Shown here one piece after another: positions 36,114-49,293 of a stretch of DNA of 64,000 nt. This stretch comes from Dallia pectoralis (lineage: Eukaryota > Chordata > Actinopteri > Esociformes > Umbridae), in the NCBI GenBank assembly GCA_029465975.1, contig CM055754.1, positions 2,144,616-2,208,615 of the forward strand, written 5' to 3'. A program made the translations under genes and the position numbers. The first letter of the stretch is position 1. The number at the start of each line of letters is the position of its first letter. The notes below the pieces were generated by a model. The model searched no databases. It saw nothing but the letters and a program-made list of their open reading frames with translations, and was not told the DNA's origin.

Positions 36114-36116
<3 letters not shown>
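34144..36116. other. No gene recognised; about 2 kb single-copy-looking DNA
   Basis: Frames of 60-119 codons with ordinary composition (for example 34345-34614 and 34771-35130, plus) but no recognisable domain, start context or splice pattern. A short GT run lies at 35638-35651. Confidence 0.35.

Positions 36117-36186
<70 letters not shown>
36117..36186. repeat. CA microsatellite
   Basis: Perfect (CA)n run of about 70 bp. Confidence 0.97.
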
Positions 36187-36189
<3 letters not shown>

Positions 36190-36724
36190 CAGGTGCTCGA
36201 GATTCACAGTCAGTGTGAAAGCTGCTTCAACCTCCACCATTTTCTTATCAAAGCTGAGCGTGAACACTCATAGACACGCTACGCAAACCGTACGAGTGTA
36301 TGCTAGCAATGATTCATGGAAGGAGTGTGTGTGTGTCTGTGGGTGTGTGTGTCAAAAATAGGCTATTATAATAAACAACAAGAACACCGTAGAAGATTCT
36401 ACCACACACCAAAAGATGACACCGGAAAGTAAAACTGGAGAAAAGCATATACAGTAACCGCACTGACGGTGTGGTGGATCCTCTTCTATAAATGGCATTA
36501 TATATATATAGTGATGAATGACATTTAAACATGATCATTTGGCGTATGGTGTCTGTCTGTCTGTGTGGTGTGTGTGTGGTGTGTGTCTGGGAGGCGTGTG
36601 CGTATTCCTCCCTCCATTAGTGACAGAGTCTGTGTGTGAGGGAGGATTTGCGTTGTTCTGGGCCAGTAGCTAGGGGAGCAGGTCATTCACTCATTTATCT
36701 TAGTGCCGTTCTACTTCAACACCT
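36187..36724. other. No gene recognised
   Basis: Contains a short (TA)n run near 36500 and GTCTGTCTGTGTGGTGTG near 36551. No supportable feature. Confidence 0.4.
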
Positions 36725-37524
<800 letters not shown>

Positions 37525-37604
37525 GTAGGTCTAAGTTGAGGTAGACTGGCATCCTGGAGGTCTTGGTTGAGGTAAACTGGCATCCTGGAGGTCTTGTTGA
37601 GGTA
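37525..37604. repeat. Short ~31-36-bp duplication
   Basis: GTTGAGGTAGACTGGCATCC and GGTTGAGGTAAACTGGCATC open two successive imperfect copies followed by a partial third, directly before the 27-bp array. Confidence 0.75.
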
Positions 37605-37611
37605 TGGAATG

Positions 37612-38135
37612 GAATACCATGGGAGTAGGAAATACAGGGAATACCAGGGGAGTAGGAAATACAGGGAATACCAGGGGAGTAGGAAATACAGGGAATACCA
37701 GGGGAGCAGGAAATACAGGGAATACCAGGGGAGTAGAAAATACAGGGAATACCAGGGGAGTAGGAAATACAGGGAATACCAGGGGAGTAGAAAATACAGG
37801 GAATACCAGGGGAGTAGGAAATACAGGGAATACCAGGGGAGTAGAAAATACAGGGAATACCAGGGGAGTAGGAAATACAGGGAATACCAGGGGAGTAGGA
37901 AATACAGGGAATACCAGGGGAGTAGGAAATACAGGGAATACCAGGGGAGTAGGAAATACAGGGAATACCAGGGGAGTAGGAAATACAGGGAATACCAGGG
38001 GAGTAGGAAATACAGGGAATACCAGGGGAGCAGGAAATACAGGGAATACCAGGGGAGTAGAAAATACAGGGAATACCAGGGGAGTAGGAAATACAGGGAA
38101 TACCAGGGGAGTAGGAAATACAGGGAATACCAGGG
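37612..38135. repeat. 27-bp minisatellite, about 19 copies
   Basis: The unit joins AATACCAGGGGAGTAGGAAA to TACAGGG. Variants GAGCAGG and GTAGAAAA recur in some units. As 27 is a multiple of three, five frames stay open for 190-350 codons on both strands. These are repeat translations, not genes. Confidence 0.97.
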
Positions 38136-38344
38136 GGACAAAATTCCAAGACAGAGATGGGCTGGGCTGTAAAAAGTATGAAGTCAAATCCTTGTGAGTG
38201 CAATAGTTGTGGAGTGGTGCAGGTGTGTAGCCTCAGATCCTCACACAGATCTATCTGACATGATTCAATTTGTCCTGGATGTTTTACATTATCATTAGTG
38301 CCCGGGTGCCTGCCAGGCCGTGGACTCATATTTAACTCATCCAG

Positions 38345-38398
38345 AAGTTCTTCCTTTCATGTGCTACAGCTCACTCTCCTAGTGTAGTGTAGCTAGTA

Positions 38399-38432
<34 letters not shown>

Positions 38433-38535
38433 TGGAGCTGCTCACGTCTTACTGTAACGGCTCACTCTCCTAGTGTAGTGTATTGTAGTGTAGCTAGCAG
38501 CAGTGTGTTTGCATAAGTGTGTGTGTGTGTGTTGA
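38345..38535. repeat. Imperfect ~100-bp duplication with GT runs
   Basis: CTCACTCTCCTAGTGTAGTG occurs at about 38370 and again at about 38460, each followed by TAGCTAG(T/C)AGCAGTGTGT and a GT run. Confidence 0.75.
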
Positions 38536-40407
38536 TGTGCGTGCGTCGTACTGTAACAGCTCGGGGCCATGTGTACTCAGGAACAGGACCGCAGATGTTA
38601 AATGATTATCTGTAATGTGTCTCCATTATGTATATCTGTGGTGGTGGTTATGTGTAACAGGGGCCATCTGATATGTCGAACTGGTGACAAGCGTGTTAAA
38701 ATATCACCACCGTTATGACCACGGATACATGAGTGGCGATTCAGAGGACGTTTGGAGAGCGGTTTACAGGGAACCGTACCAGCGTGCACAGGGACATCCC
38801 CCAAAGGTTCCGCGTTACGACGCTGGTGTGTGTTCTCAAAACAAAAATAAGGAGAACGTCAGCTGCGGGGGGTTGCAGGTTGTAGGGGGTGTTAACTCCC
38901 AGGGACCATAGGGTCAAATATCTAGCCCCCCCGTGTTGGTTTAAACTTTCATGTCTTCGGGTTTTCCCGGGAGCATCTTTCACTCGGTTGCTCCCCGTTT
39001 CACACCCCTGAAAACGCACGGCATGTTGGAGGTGAAGACGAAGCCCCCCCTACAGACCCCCTGCAGACACACACAGATCTCCGTAGCCCCTCCCTCCTGT
39101 CATGCAGGAGTCCTGGCCACTCTGGTCCGGCCCCACCTCACGCTAGGTCTGACCCTCTGACCACCAGCTCTATACGACCACGCTGACCCCAGGTCAGGCC
39201 GTGAGACATTCGGTTGACCCCCCACGGAGTCAAGCCCTGTGAGGCCCAAACTCGGGACATACCGTGGCCCGGGGTGCGTGTCTGGGACGGGGCGTGTCTG
39301 GGACGGGGCGTACCCGTGGGAGTACTCTTGGTCTGGGGGGGGGGGGGGGAGAAGGGGAGACGGTCTGTCTGTCTGGGTGGCATGGGCATCTGGAGGTCTG
39401 GGCATCTGGAGGTCTAAGGTTGCCTGTGGTACCGAGGAGCCCAGCCAGGCTTGGTGTTGTTCCAACATCTCTGGTGACATCACCCCATCCTCACCCCACA
39501 CACTGACCCTCACTGTCTGCCTCTCCATCCCACAATACAAACACACACACACACACACACACACTACATGCGACTTAATGACTGGGCAGTATTTAGGTTG
39601 TGATGTCATTAGCCACAGACATGGAGGCGGGCTGTGCTTTGTACAGTGGACGGTGTCTAAATCTCACCGCTTCACCACCAGCGGTTGAGGTCAGACTCTC
39701 TGCTCCAATCACATTTCTCCCCCTCAGAAAACATCTCTCCCTCTCTCTCTCTCTCACCCAGACAGCAGTGTTGCTCGCCCCATCTCTGTCTCATCCCACA
39801 CACACACTCTAGAGCTTCCCGAGCTGATGAGGACAAACCCACCAGATAACTCTCCCCTCCCCTCCCCCTTAGATGGAAAATTGCGGGATGAACGAACGAT
39901 TGTTTTATGACCCGTGTTCCCCGGTACGCCAGTTAAAGTCACACCAGCAGCCTGTTTTCCAGAGTCTGCCTGGCTCGAGGCATTGCCCGCGGCAACAGCC
40001 AAGCACAACAACGGACCGTATGGAGCGCTGTGGTCGAGAGACAACCGCTCCAAACAAAACGTGTGTGTTATTCTGAACAGACGGTGTGAGCAGGGGGAGG
40101 CTTTATTCTGTGTGCAGGGGCCTCGTGTGTCCACGTATTGACTGTATATGTTCTTTCACAACCTCGCCGCGAGCCGTCTCAGTGTGGCAGATGGTACATT
40201 TGAACGCAGCATCACAGCGTTGTTGTCGCCCCGGCTGTTTATTCAACGTCTGAGGCCTGTGTCAGTAGCGACCATTGTGCAGCCACCAGAACAGCGTTGT
40301 TTAACACTGGTAGTAGCACGGACGCTAACTGAGACTGCAGCTTTAGAAAGGGAAAGCAAAACGTTTGTGTAAATATCAGTTTGCAACTGGTAAAACGCGG
40401 AATAGCA
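38536..40407. other. No gene recognised; 15-G homopolymer
   Basis: About 1.9 kb. A run of 15 G sits at 39335-39349, a tandem GTCTGGGACGGGGCGT at about 39280-39311, and a CA run at about 39540-39563. Several frames of 60-169 codons have unremarkable composition and no recognisable domain. Confidence 0.35.
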
Positions 40408-40590
40408 CACACACACACACCAGCACCCACACACACACACATACATATATGCTCACATACACACCAAATCAATGGTGACACATATTTATATGTCTGTGTG
40501 TGTGTGTGTTTGTGTGTGTGTATATATATATATATGCCTGTGTGTGTGTCTGTGAGTCTTTATGTGTGTGTGTGTGTGTGTGTGTGTGTG
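40408..40590. repeat. CA, GT and TA microsatellite cluster
   Basis: CA-type runs at about 40408-40445, GT at 40494-40521, TA at 40521-40535 and GT at 40563-40590. Confidence 0.9.
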
Positions 40591-42139
40591 GCGATACACA
40601 TCGTGTAAGTGATTCAAATGCCACACTGTATTACTGCAGAACAAGGACTGAACGGACACAGCAGACCATACAGCAGACCATACCAAACAGAGTTCTCACA
40701 GCACAATGCTATTTCTGATGCTCGGAGCTCTTACGAATCAAAGCAATACGGGCGATTTGCAAAAGTAAATCAGAAACAAGTGTGGCCTGTCACTGCAAGT
40801 CGAAACGCATCACTTTTACGGTGGAGCCTTTAGACTGATCGTGCATTTTAAGTCTGTCGTGTTTAAATCTGCCTTGTAAACAGAACGTAAGCCGAACCCC
40901 ATGCCAGGACGACAAGGCCTGCACTTGATGTTCGCTTAATCACCACAGAAGACGATTTAGTCCAAAGTGCACTTCGTGAAAACAAATGTAATCTTAAACA
41001 CATGATAATAAAGAAAACAAATCATCGCCACAACGACCATTTTTTCTTATATTGATTCGGTCGCCGGGGATGTTTCAAATTGGTAATTCCAGTCAGCTAC
41101 TGATTAGCCTAGAATATTAGGCAAGCATGCTAATATGGGGCTGTCTCCGTACGCTCTGTATGAACTGCAAATCCATCATTCAGTTCATCACACAACCGTT
41201 GTCGTTAACTTGGAGTCAGACAGAGTGAACGAGTGGACTCTCTCAGCAGTTGACTCACGACTCCCTGGAGTCGTTCGCCCGTCTGCTGGGGCCTCCGCAG
41301 AATGCTGAAAGCGACTTGAGTTGAATTTACGCTAAGAAACAATTTTAGTACAATCCTTAATGCTTAATCCTTAAGGTTGTCCCCACAAATGAAACCATCG
41401 AACTGCGAGAACGTAAAAGGGTTCCGTTTAAAGCACCCCTAAACCTTTAGCGCTCTGACTGTCTGCCACATTACTGACGTAGAACAAAAGTAGAACACAA
41501 AAGACTCTGAAGGCTATAACTCATCATCTCCGGATGTAAGCTACTGGCTGACATCTGTGCCGCCGTCCCGGCCGCCGCCCGTTGCCACGTTATCACAACC
41601 ACGTCGGAAACAACTCCAACACAGCTCCTCGCCATGGCGACCCGTGTTCCATCAGGTCGCCATGAGCAACCCGGGACTGTCCGAAGCTCCACAACACTGA
41701 GGCTGGTCTACAAATGAATTGTGAGTTGTTGCTTGTCATGTCAAAATAATTACATTATTCAGTATGATGCTTATGATAATAAAAATACCTTGACTTTGAA
41801 TTCAAACAGACAATTCTACCTGAATCAATTCCTAAACCGAATTAACTTGATTCCTTCCACCCTTGCCCCTCCGTCTCCTCCTTCCCGTTCTTTTTTTGTA
41901 GCTCAGGGAGATGCTATCGTTTCAGCCGCAGACTAGATTTCTTGGGTGACTTCAAAGCTTGTTCGCTAAGTGTTTAGAAGAATGCGATGGAAACAGGAAA
42001 ATAATGTTCTGATTTCTGTAAACTTTGCCCATCTGCTTTTGTTTAGCTCCGGTGCTGTAAAGAGAGAGGCTCCACAGCGATGTAGCTTTGGGACATTTCT
42101 CCCCACAGATTAAACAGCACCTCACACGCTGTGTGCAAC
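40591..42139. other. No gene recognised
   Basis: About 1.5 kb of single-copy-looking sequence. No domain, RNA gene or transposon is recognisable. Confidence 0.4.
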
Positions 42140-42192
42140 AGAGAGAGGGAGAGGGAGTCAAGGAGAGAGAGAGAGGGGGGAGAGGAGATCAG

Positions 42193-42232
<40 letters not shown>

Positions 42233-42345
42233 GGAGAACAGAAAGTAGAGCGATGGGGAGAGAGAAAGAGAGAGAAAGAGAGAGACAGAGAGAGGGAGAA
42301 CAGAGATGGGCAGATCGAAAAACGAAGAGAGTGATGGAGAGAAAT
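42140..42345. repeat. GA-rich tract
   Basis: Irregular GAGAGAGGGAGAGA purine repeat. The Arg/Glu-rich plus frame is compositional. Confidence 0.88.
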
Positions 42346-42580
42346 ATACAGAGTAAATCCCTATAGTAGCAGAGGGATTGCTTTAATATGCAAATATAAT
42401 AAAACGTTTCCCAAAAACAGATTACGTCAAGTGCTAAATAATATATTTATATGTATATAACGTATTTTCACAGGGTTAGGGGGTTGCCATTTATTCCAGA
42501 CTTCTTAATGTGTTAGTGCCTGAGAAACCATCCCAATAAAAAGGACATGTTTCTATTAGAAAGTAGGAAGTGTGTGACAA

Positions 42581-42868
42581 AGACCAGACGTATAGACTGA
42601 CATCAGACCAGATGTATAGACTGACATCAGACCAGACGTATAGACTGACATCAGACCAGACGTATAGACTGACATCAGACCAGACGTATATACTGACATC
42701 AGACCAGATGTATAGACTGACATCAGACCAGACGTATAGACTGACATCAAACCAGACGTATAGACTGACATCAGACCAGACGTATAGACTGACATCAGAC
42801 CAGACGTATAGACTGACATCAGACCAGACGTATATACTGACATCAGACCAGACGTATAGACTGACATC
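42581..42868. repeat. 24-bp minisatellite, exactly 12 units
   Basis: The unit AGACCAGACGTATAGACTGA plus CATC spans 288 bp. Variants are ATGTATAG for ACGTATAG and TATATAC for TATAGAC; the latter occurs in two units. Frames of 103-176 codons over it are repeat translations. Confidence 0.96.
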
Positions 42869-42925
42869 TACGGCACCAGACGAGCTCCCAGACCAAACCC
42901 GGTAACAGGACATCCATGCACACAC

Positions 42926-42927
<2 letters not shown>

Positions 42928-42992
<65 letters not shown>
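42928..42992. repeat. CA microsatellite
   Basis: (CA)n of about 65 bp. Confidence 0.95.
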
Positions 42993-42994
<2 letters not shown>

Positions 42995-43147
42995 CAGGAC
43001 CTCCATGTATACACAGAGCATCTGAGTGGCACCATGGCCTTGGGGTTCCCTGCTCTTTCTCGTCCTAACTCAATCATCCTCAAGTTTCACTCTCGCCCAT
43101 CTGAGCCTAACTTACTTCCTCTCCCCATCCTTTTCCTCTTCTACCCG

Positions 43148-43247
43148 CCGTGCACACCACACCGTGCACGCCACACCGTGCACGCCACACCGTGCACGCC
43201 ACACCGTGCACGCCACACCGTGCACGCCCCACCGTGCACGCCCCACA
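43148..43247. repeat. 14-bp GC-rich minisatellite, about 7 copies
   Basis: The unit is ACACCGTGCACGCC, decaying to CCCACCGTGCACGC at the 3' end. Each unit includes the palindrome CGTGCACG. Confidence 0.93.
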
Positions 43248-43487
43248 TGCCCCCCTCCCTGTCACTCCATGGGAAACTGACTAAATCAGCACCCACCCAA
43301 ACACACAGCGTTAAGGACAGAGTACACCGCGTATCGTCTGCTGCGGCTTGAATCTGGCAATCATTCATCTCAAAAGGTAAAATCCTAACATTTGTATAGA
43401 TTTGGGCGTAACGTTTAAAACATGCTGGCAGGCTGACTTATAATGGTAGATAAATGCAAACGCTAACGGATGCCGGTACAGGTCAAA

Positions 43488-43663
43488 GCAGGAAACCGGA
43501 GCAGGAAACCGGAGCAGGAAACCGGAGCAGGAAACCGGAGCAGGAAACCGGAGCAGGAAACCGGAGCAGAAAACCGGAGCAGGAAACCGGAGCAGGAAAC
43601 CGGAGCAGAAAACCGGAGCAGGAAACCGGAGCAGGAAACCGGAGCAGAAAACCGAAGCAGGAA
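43488..43663. repeat. 13-bp minisatellite with 39-bp higher-order period
   Basis: The unit is GCAGGAAACCGGA, about 13 copies. A G-to-A variant (GCAGAAAACCGGA) falls at about 43566, 43605 and 43644, exactly every third unit, showing that a three-unit block was amplified in the 3' half. Confidence 0.94.
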
Positions 43664-45000
43664 CCTTCCTGTGAGCTGCAGAGCTACTCTGAGGTACTAA
43701 GCTACTAATCCTGAACTCGTCAGCAAGTGAGGAAACTCCCAACGTCACTGACAAGCGTGGCCCTGCCTGTGAAAATGACCACATGTTGGCGCCCACTCAG
43801 AATGTGCCTCCCAAACCGAGTTCTGGTCTCTGTTAAATGACTTCACATCCAGCCCGGGTCGCCCCGGCGAGGCCATTTTGTTTACTGCCGCGCAGAATTG
43901 TACGTGCTGAAAAGGCTAACAAGGAGCAGATGCAAAGCAGGTTGTGTGGTAGCCATGAGAAGTGGACACTGTGAGGGTGTCGCTGACGCGGTTCTTCCCG
44001 GGTTCTGCCCCGGTTCCCGTCGTATTCGACATCATTCCAAACACAGTTGCTGGGCTTGAAAAGAACCGATACAGTAATCGCGTACAGGCAACTCTGGGAG
44101 GAAAACCTACAAAATAAATGATATATTGATTAAAACCCGGGCCGTGAAGAAGGGTGAGGGGTCGTGTGTGTTGTGTGGCAGGTCCAACGCATCATACCAG
44201 GCACAGGTCTCCTGGTTCACGGTGCCAACAGCTGGTCAATGGGGTTCAGACACGTGTGTTGGTTCGTTCAGCTCTGAACCTCACTGTACTAAGAGCAGAC
44301 CGCCGTGTAAGACTGTGTGTGTATGTGTGTGTGTGTGCAGGTTGGAGGTTACGGTGTATCAGTTCAATGTATAGCCGCCGGCACCATTTCCAGGTCTAAG
44401 CATTTGTGTAAGTCATTTCCTTCCACCAATACCCCCCCCACCACCACCGCATTGGTTCCTGCTGCAGGAAAAACAGCAAATGAGGGAAAATAAACAGGGA
44501 GGGAAAGCAGCGAAAACAAATTAAGGTGAGCGACACTGAACGGACGGGGACACCCTCTCTAGGCACCAGACAGATCCGGAATCAAAGCCCAGGCCACGCC
44601 CATTCAGGTAGGCTGATCAAGTCATATGGAGGGAATCCCCGTCGGCCAATCATAAGCCAGGTGGATTGGCGGCCATCTTGCTTGCACTAATACTGTATAC
44701 TTATTATAATCTAAGACCAAAAGAGCTGTAAGACAAAAATGACAAGTTCAAATATGGTAAATCCCTATTTGGAGCCGTAGGGCGCTGGTTTGAAGGGGTT
44801 TAAAAGTCTGTTTATTAGTATCCCATCGGTGGTAAACAGATAGACAGTTATTCCACGCCCAGTTGGACACAAGTCACATCTGTCCTAAGTGATGGAAACC
44901 CTCTCTCCCCACATATTCATCAGTGCAAACTATAAATAATCGAAATAAAGACAACCGCAACAGTAATAGGACAGTTCGACTTCAATTCAAAATGTGCACC
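43664..45000. other. No gene recognised
   Basis: Single-copy-looking sequence with a GT run near 44316-44338 and a C-rich run near 44430. No supportable gene. Confidence 0.4.
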
Positions 45001-45260
45001 GGACATCAATTCGACGTCGTCGTCGGAAAAAGCATGCCATAGCCCAGAGAACGACAGGAACCGAAATGACGAATAAGAGAGTCCGATCCTCGCATCGGAC
45101 GTTTATCTCCTGCCAGTTGACGCTTTACCCGGTCCCCTAATACAATGATGGATGGTCGTAAGCTCCATTCAATTACGGCCGGAGTGCGAAGAGGCAGGAA
45201 CAATGGGAACTGGCCTGGGCGGTGCGACCGTGAACGGGTCGGTCCGTTGCCCGTCCTGGG
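45001..45260. promoter_or_regulatory. CpG-dense segment
   Basis: About 25 CpG dinucleotides in 260 bp at roughly 52% GC by hand count, including TCGACGTCGTCGTCGG near 45011. An 85-codon minus frame (45006-45263) covers it but is not recognisable. It may be an unmethylated regulatory element. Confidence 0.3.
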
Positions 45261-45593
45261 CACAGCCAGGCCCCCCGTTCTTACATTCTTCGCGACAATT
45301 TAGTCTAATTAGCATCAAGTCCCGCTCCATCCATCATCCTACTCCAGTAACATAAACAATGTGTCAGCTCTAGCGTAACAAACAGATCGCCCAGCTACTT
45401 AACACAAATTATTCTTACATGAAACGCCGCTTCTCAGGCAACCCCCCCTTAGGCTTTATGAAGGGGTGGGGGGGTGGAGAGAGAGAGAGCTATTAAAATT
45501 AAAGACATATGTTTTAGTCAAGTTCAACTCCCCAGACTAGCTGTGGCTGACGCGGTGACAGTTTCTCCTCCGTCAGTGGAAGGAGTGGATGGG

Positions 45594-45632
<39 letters not shown>

Positions 45633-46929
45633 GTGTGTGTGTGCGTGTGGCTAGGGAGGAGGTTGATGGATTGCACCTAGCTTTAATAAAATGAAATAAA
45701 ACTGTCCAGGTGAAATTAACGAAGTGCCTGAGTTAAGTCCCCTGATGTCATAGGTTGGTTTTGGCAGAACCCCATCCATGATTTGGAATATATACTTCCT
45801 GACAAAATGGAGTATCAAAAAGAAGAACAATAAACATATTATTATTAACAACCTGTCAATCTAGTCTTACTAGCAATCAACAATTGACACAAAAACATTT
45901 CACGTAAACCCAGAAATGCACCTTAAATGACATTAAAACATCTACCAACAAAAAGAGCCCGATGACACATCCAGGAAATGCGCTGACAAAATGCACAAAA
46001 AGAAAACATGCCAACACTGTTCAAAAATTCAAGACGTGCGGTTGCATTAAAACACGATTGAGCGCATTCCTTTCAATCTGATCCGAAGTCAGACAAGAAA
46101 TAGCATAGGGCCCCGACTGACAAAACAAATGGGAGCAAATGATGAACACGAACGATTTGCTGTACACAACAACTCCAGTCTAGTTGTCCTATAGAGGTTG
46201 AATCTAGACTAAAGAAATGACAGCAGCGTCCGCGTTGCTGGACGGAGTGAATGTACCCCAACATTGTGAATCGCCCCAACAAACCCACCCACACACATCC
46301 ACACAACACTGGACGGACCGGGTTCAATTTGGCCATTTTCGATTTCCTGTTTGATGTGATGCGGCGTGTGAAATGCTTGGCTAATTAGCGAGGAAGTTTG
46401 GCAGAGAAGGCTTGTTGTTTTTAGGCGGCCAATGGCAAACCTCACTGGCTCTCTCCGACCAGCATGGGGGCCGAGCACCGAGGAACTGTGGAAACTCACC
46501 GTGACAAATAAACTTGTGGAGAACCCTCCTCTGCTCTGGTCCAAATGGCATACTGTGCACTAACGAGTGCACTGACTACGTGATTTACTCCGAAATGTCG
46601 AGAATACGATGTCATTAGTGACATTCACAAACCCCTTCATCTCAGCAGATCAAAAATACGGCTCAACAGAATAATAAAATGGAGACGGATCGAAGAGCGA
46701 CGCTCGTGTTTCTTTTCATGTTTGACTGTATATAATTCTCATTATAAATTAGACTGCGGAACCGACGCAACCTGGGTTTAGCTGCTATTTGAAGTTCTAG
46801 CAGGCCCGTCGCCGTGGAGCAAATAGAAGAGGGGTAAAACCAAACGCTGGAAGGATACTACATTTTTTGTCAACAATGACCAGCCACGGAACCAGTTGAG
46901 AGAGAGAGAGAGAGATGTGAGCCAATGTC
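45261..46929. other. No gene recognised; one GT microsatellite
   Basis: (GT)n-type run at about 45597-45650. A TCCAAATGGCATACTGTGCA fragment at about 46540 may be a piece of the palindromic repeat seen at 46930. No gene. Confidence 0.4.
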
Positions 46930-47030
46930 TATATCCCAAATGCCACCCTGCTCTCAACACTACTTTTAACCTGGCTATATGGGCCCAGAACAACAATAGT
47001 GCACTGGACAGGAGGTAGGGTGTGACTCTG
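46930..47030. mobile_element. Palindromic MITE-like dispersed repeat, copy 2
   Basis: TATCCCAAATGCCACCCTGC, an ACTACTTTTAACCTGG block, then GGGCCCAGAACAACAATAGT and GGAGGTAGGGTG. Same order of half-elements as the copy at 31231, more diverged. Non-coding. Confidence 0.6.
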
Positions 47031-48026
47031 GTGAATTAGGTCAGTAGGCTGAGGTCCTACACCACAATGAGAGTGGAAGTGGTAATGAAGTTTCTCCAAA
47101 CCTGAACCTCCGGATGATGTAACGCACCGTTAGCTCGTTAACCACGCCTGGACTCCAGCCAACACTAATTCTCGTTCATATGTCAATAAAGCCAATGGGA
47201 GCTCATTTCTTCCCCCTCGACTCGCTCGTTTAATACCGATGTGGAATTACAGTTCCCCGTGATCAACTGCAATGTGAAATAATAGAAAAATAAACATGGG
47301 GGGAAACTGTTTGGTCCCAGATATTAGCTCAACTGTAGTAGAGACTCAGGTCCAATGTGAGCCCAGAGTACCGCACCAGTCCATTCATTAATTGGTTTCG
47401 TCATTTAGTCAGCGTGCAGCTTCACCCAAACATTAAATAACACTCATTGTGAAATACGGGTCCTCTCAGACGACATTCTGGTGCTGCTCATCTGGCAGGA
47501 CTTTCAGAGACAGAATTCTAGGGAAAGAAAACAAGCCCCCGGTTCCATTAGCCCACAAAGCACTGGCTACGAGCAGGCCGTGTTGGCAGGATGAAGGGGC
47601 TGGCCTGGAGAGTTTAAGATGGGGTTCCAGGCCCGCACCCCAGAACCAGGATGTTTGGGTTTCACATCTCAACTCCTTCCTCTAATTGACCTTCACCCCG
47701 TTCCACTTACTTATAAAAACAAACGGTTATGTAATCAAAGTTAAAGAGATGAAAAACAATAATACGATATAATAATATTGACAACCAATATTAAAAAAAT
47801 ACTTGTAATATTGTTTCTTTCTTAATTGTCATTATGAATAGTATATAGAAAAGTGTGGGTATATATATATATATATATATATAATGACAATATACTTTGT
47901 ATTTATTTAAATATAAAATATAATCTTCCAGTTCAAATAGAGTAGATGTAATTGCTTGCAAACATCGACAGAACTTTGAAAATGCGATGAAGGAAAACAA
48001 TTCACATTTTGCATTTAATCTGTAAC
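47031..48026. other. No gene; a TA run
   Basis: (TA)n at about 47859-47884. A minus frame (47466-47672) has ordinary composition but no recognisable domain. Confidence 0.4.
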
Positions 48027-48299
48027 AAAACATTTAATCTGTAACCAGGTGGAGGTGGTGTTGGGGGGGTTACTAAACAAAACATTTAATCTTTAACCAG
48101 GTGGAGGTGGTGTTGGGGGGGTTACTAAACAAAACATTTAATCTTTAACCAGGTGGAGGTGGTGTTGGGGGGGGGTTACTAAACAAAACATTTAATCTGT
48201 AACCAGGTAGAGGTGGTGTTGGGGGGGGTTACTAAACAAAACATTTAATCGGTAACCAGGTGGAGGTGGTGTTGGGGGGGGTTACTAAACAAAACATTT
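48027..48299. repeat. About 53-bp G-rich minisatellite, 5 copies
   Basis: Each unit has AAAACATTTAATCTGTAACC, then AGGTGGAGGTGGTGTT, a run of 7-9 G, and TTACTAAAC. Units differ mainly in the G-run length, which explains the variable period. Every unit contains at least four closely spaced G tracts, so quadruplex formation is plausible. Confidence 0.95.
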
Positions 48300-48430
48300 C
48301 TCCAAGTAATCAAAACAAAAACAGGCCCTAGAACAGGCGGTCTGTATAGAATCACAGAGAGACATTTCCTTTAGGAACAGCCATCAAAGTCCATTTACAA
48401 AATCATAATGGACAAACAAGCATTGTACGA

Positions 48431-48788
48431 GTGTGTGTACTATGTGACTGTGTGTGTATGTGTACTATGTGACTGTGTGTGTGTGTGTGGGTGTATGTGT
48501 ACTATGTGACTGTGTGTGTGTGTGTGGGTGTATGTGTACTATGTGACTGTGTGTGTGTGTGTGTGTGTGTGCACTGTGACTGTGTGTGTGGGTGTATGTG
48601 TACTATGTGACTGTGTGTGTGTGTGTGCACTGTGACTGTGTGTGTGTGTGTGTATGTGTACTATGTGTGTGTGTGTGTGTGTGCACTGTGACTGTGTGTG
48701 TGGGTGTGTGTGCACTATGTGACTGTGTGTGTGTGCACTGTGACTGCGTGTGTGTGTGTGTGCACTGTGACTGCGTGTGTGTGTGCGC
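48431..48788. repeat. GT-rich compound repeat with ACTGTGACTGTG blocks
   Basis: Alternating GTGTGTGTG runs with TATGTGTACTATGTGACTG or GCACTGTGACTG blocks, about a dozen in total. Overlapping Cys/Val and His/Thr frames are artefacts. Confidence 0.93.
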
Positions 48789-49202
48789 ATGTCAGTCTGC
48801 ATTGGTGCGGGTAAGGGCTGATAAATTGGTGGCCGGTGCAGATTGTCCCCGGGGCCCCATATGTTGAGGCTGTGGCAGCCTGGTGAGCGGTGGGAGCGTG
48901 TGTGTTAAAGGCACTCCAGTGAACGGCCACGGCTGCACTGGGATCAGCTGAAACCATCGTCCTGGGAGGTAGCCAGTCGCCGGCCAGGCGGAAAATACTA
49001 ATGTAGCTAAGGAAGACATTCATTTTATCGGCTATCCTCTCCCACCCGTAGGTACACACACACACACACACGCACACGCGCACACACACACACACACACA
49101 CGTACAGACCATTCCTTGTTTGAGATGGTCTCATTCCCCCCGTTTTTGAAACGGTAACATAAATACGTCTCGCCGGCCTAATACAGCCATCTGACTAATC
49201 GA
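48789..49202. other. No gene; one CA run
   Basis: CA/CG-type run at about 49055-49101. The flanking sequence shows no recognisable feature. Confidence 0.4.
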
Positions 49203-49293
49203 GTCCAAAATGGCGCCCCTATTCCCTACCTATAGTGAACTCAGGGCCCTGTAAGGAAGTATCCTACTAGAGGAAGAGGGGGCCATTTGGCCC
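49203..49293. mobile_element. Palindromic MITE-like dispersed repeat, copy 3
   Basis: GTCCAAAATGGCGCCCCTAT with TTCCCTACCTATAGTGAACT, then AGGAAGAGGGGGCCATTTGG. Same palindromic family as copies at 31231 and 46930; the right half is eroded. Confidence 0.6.
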
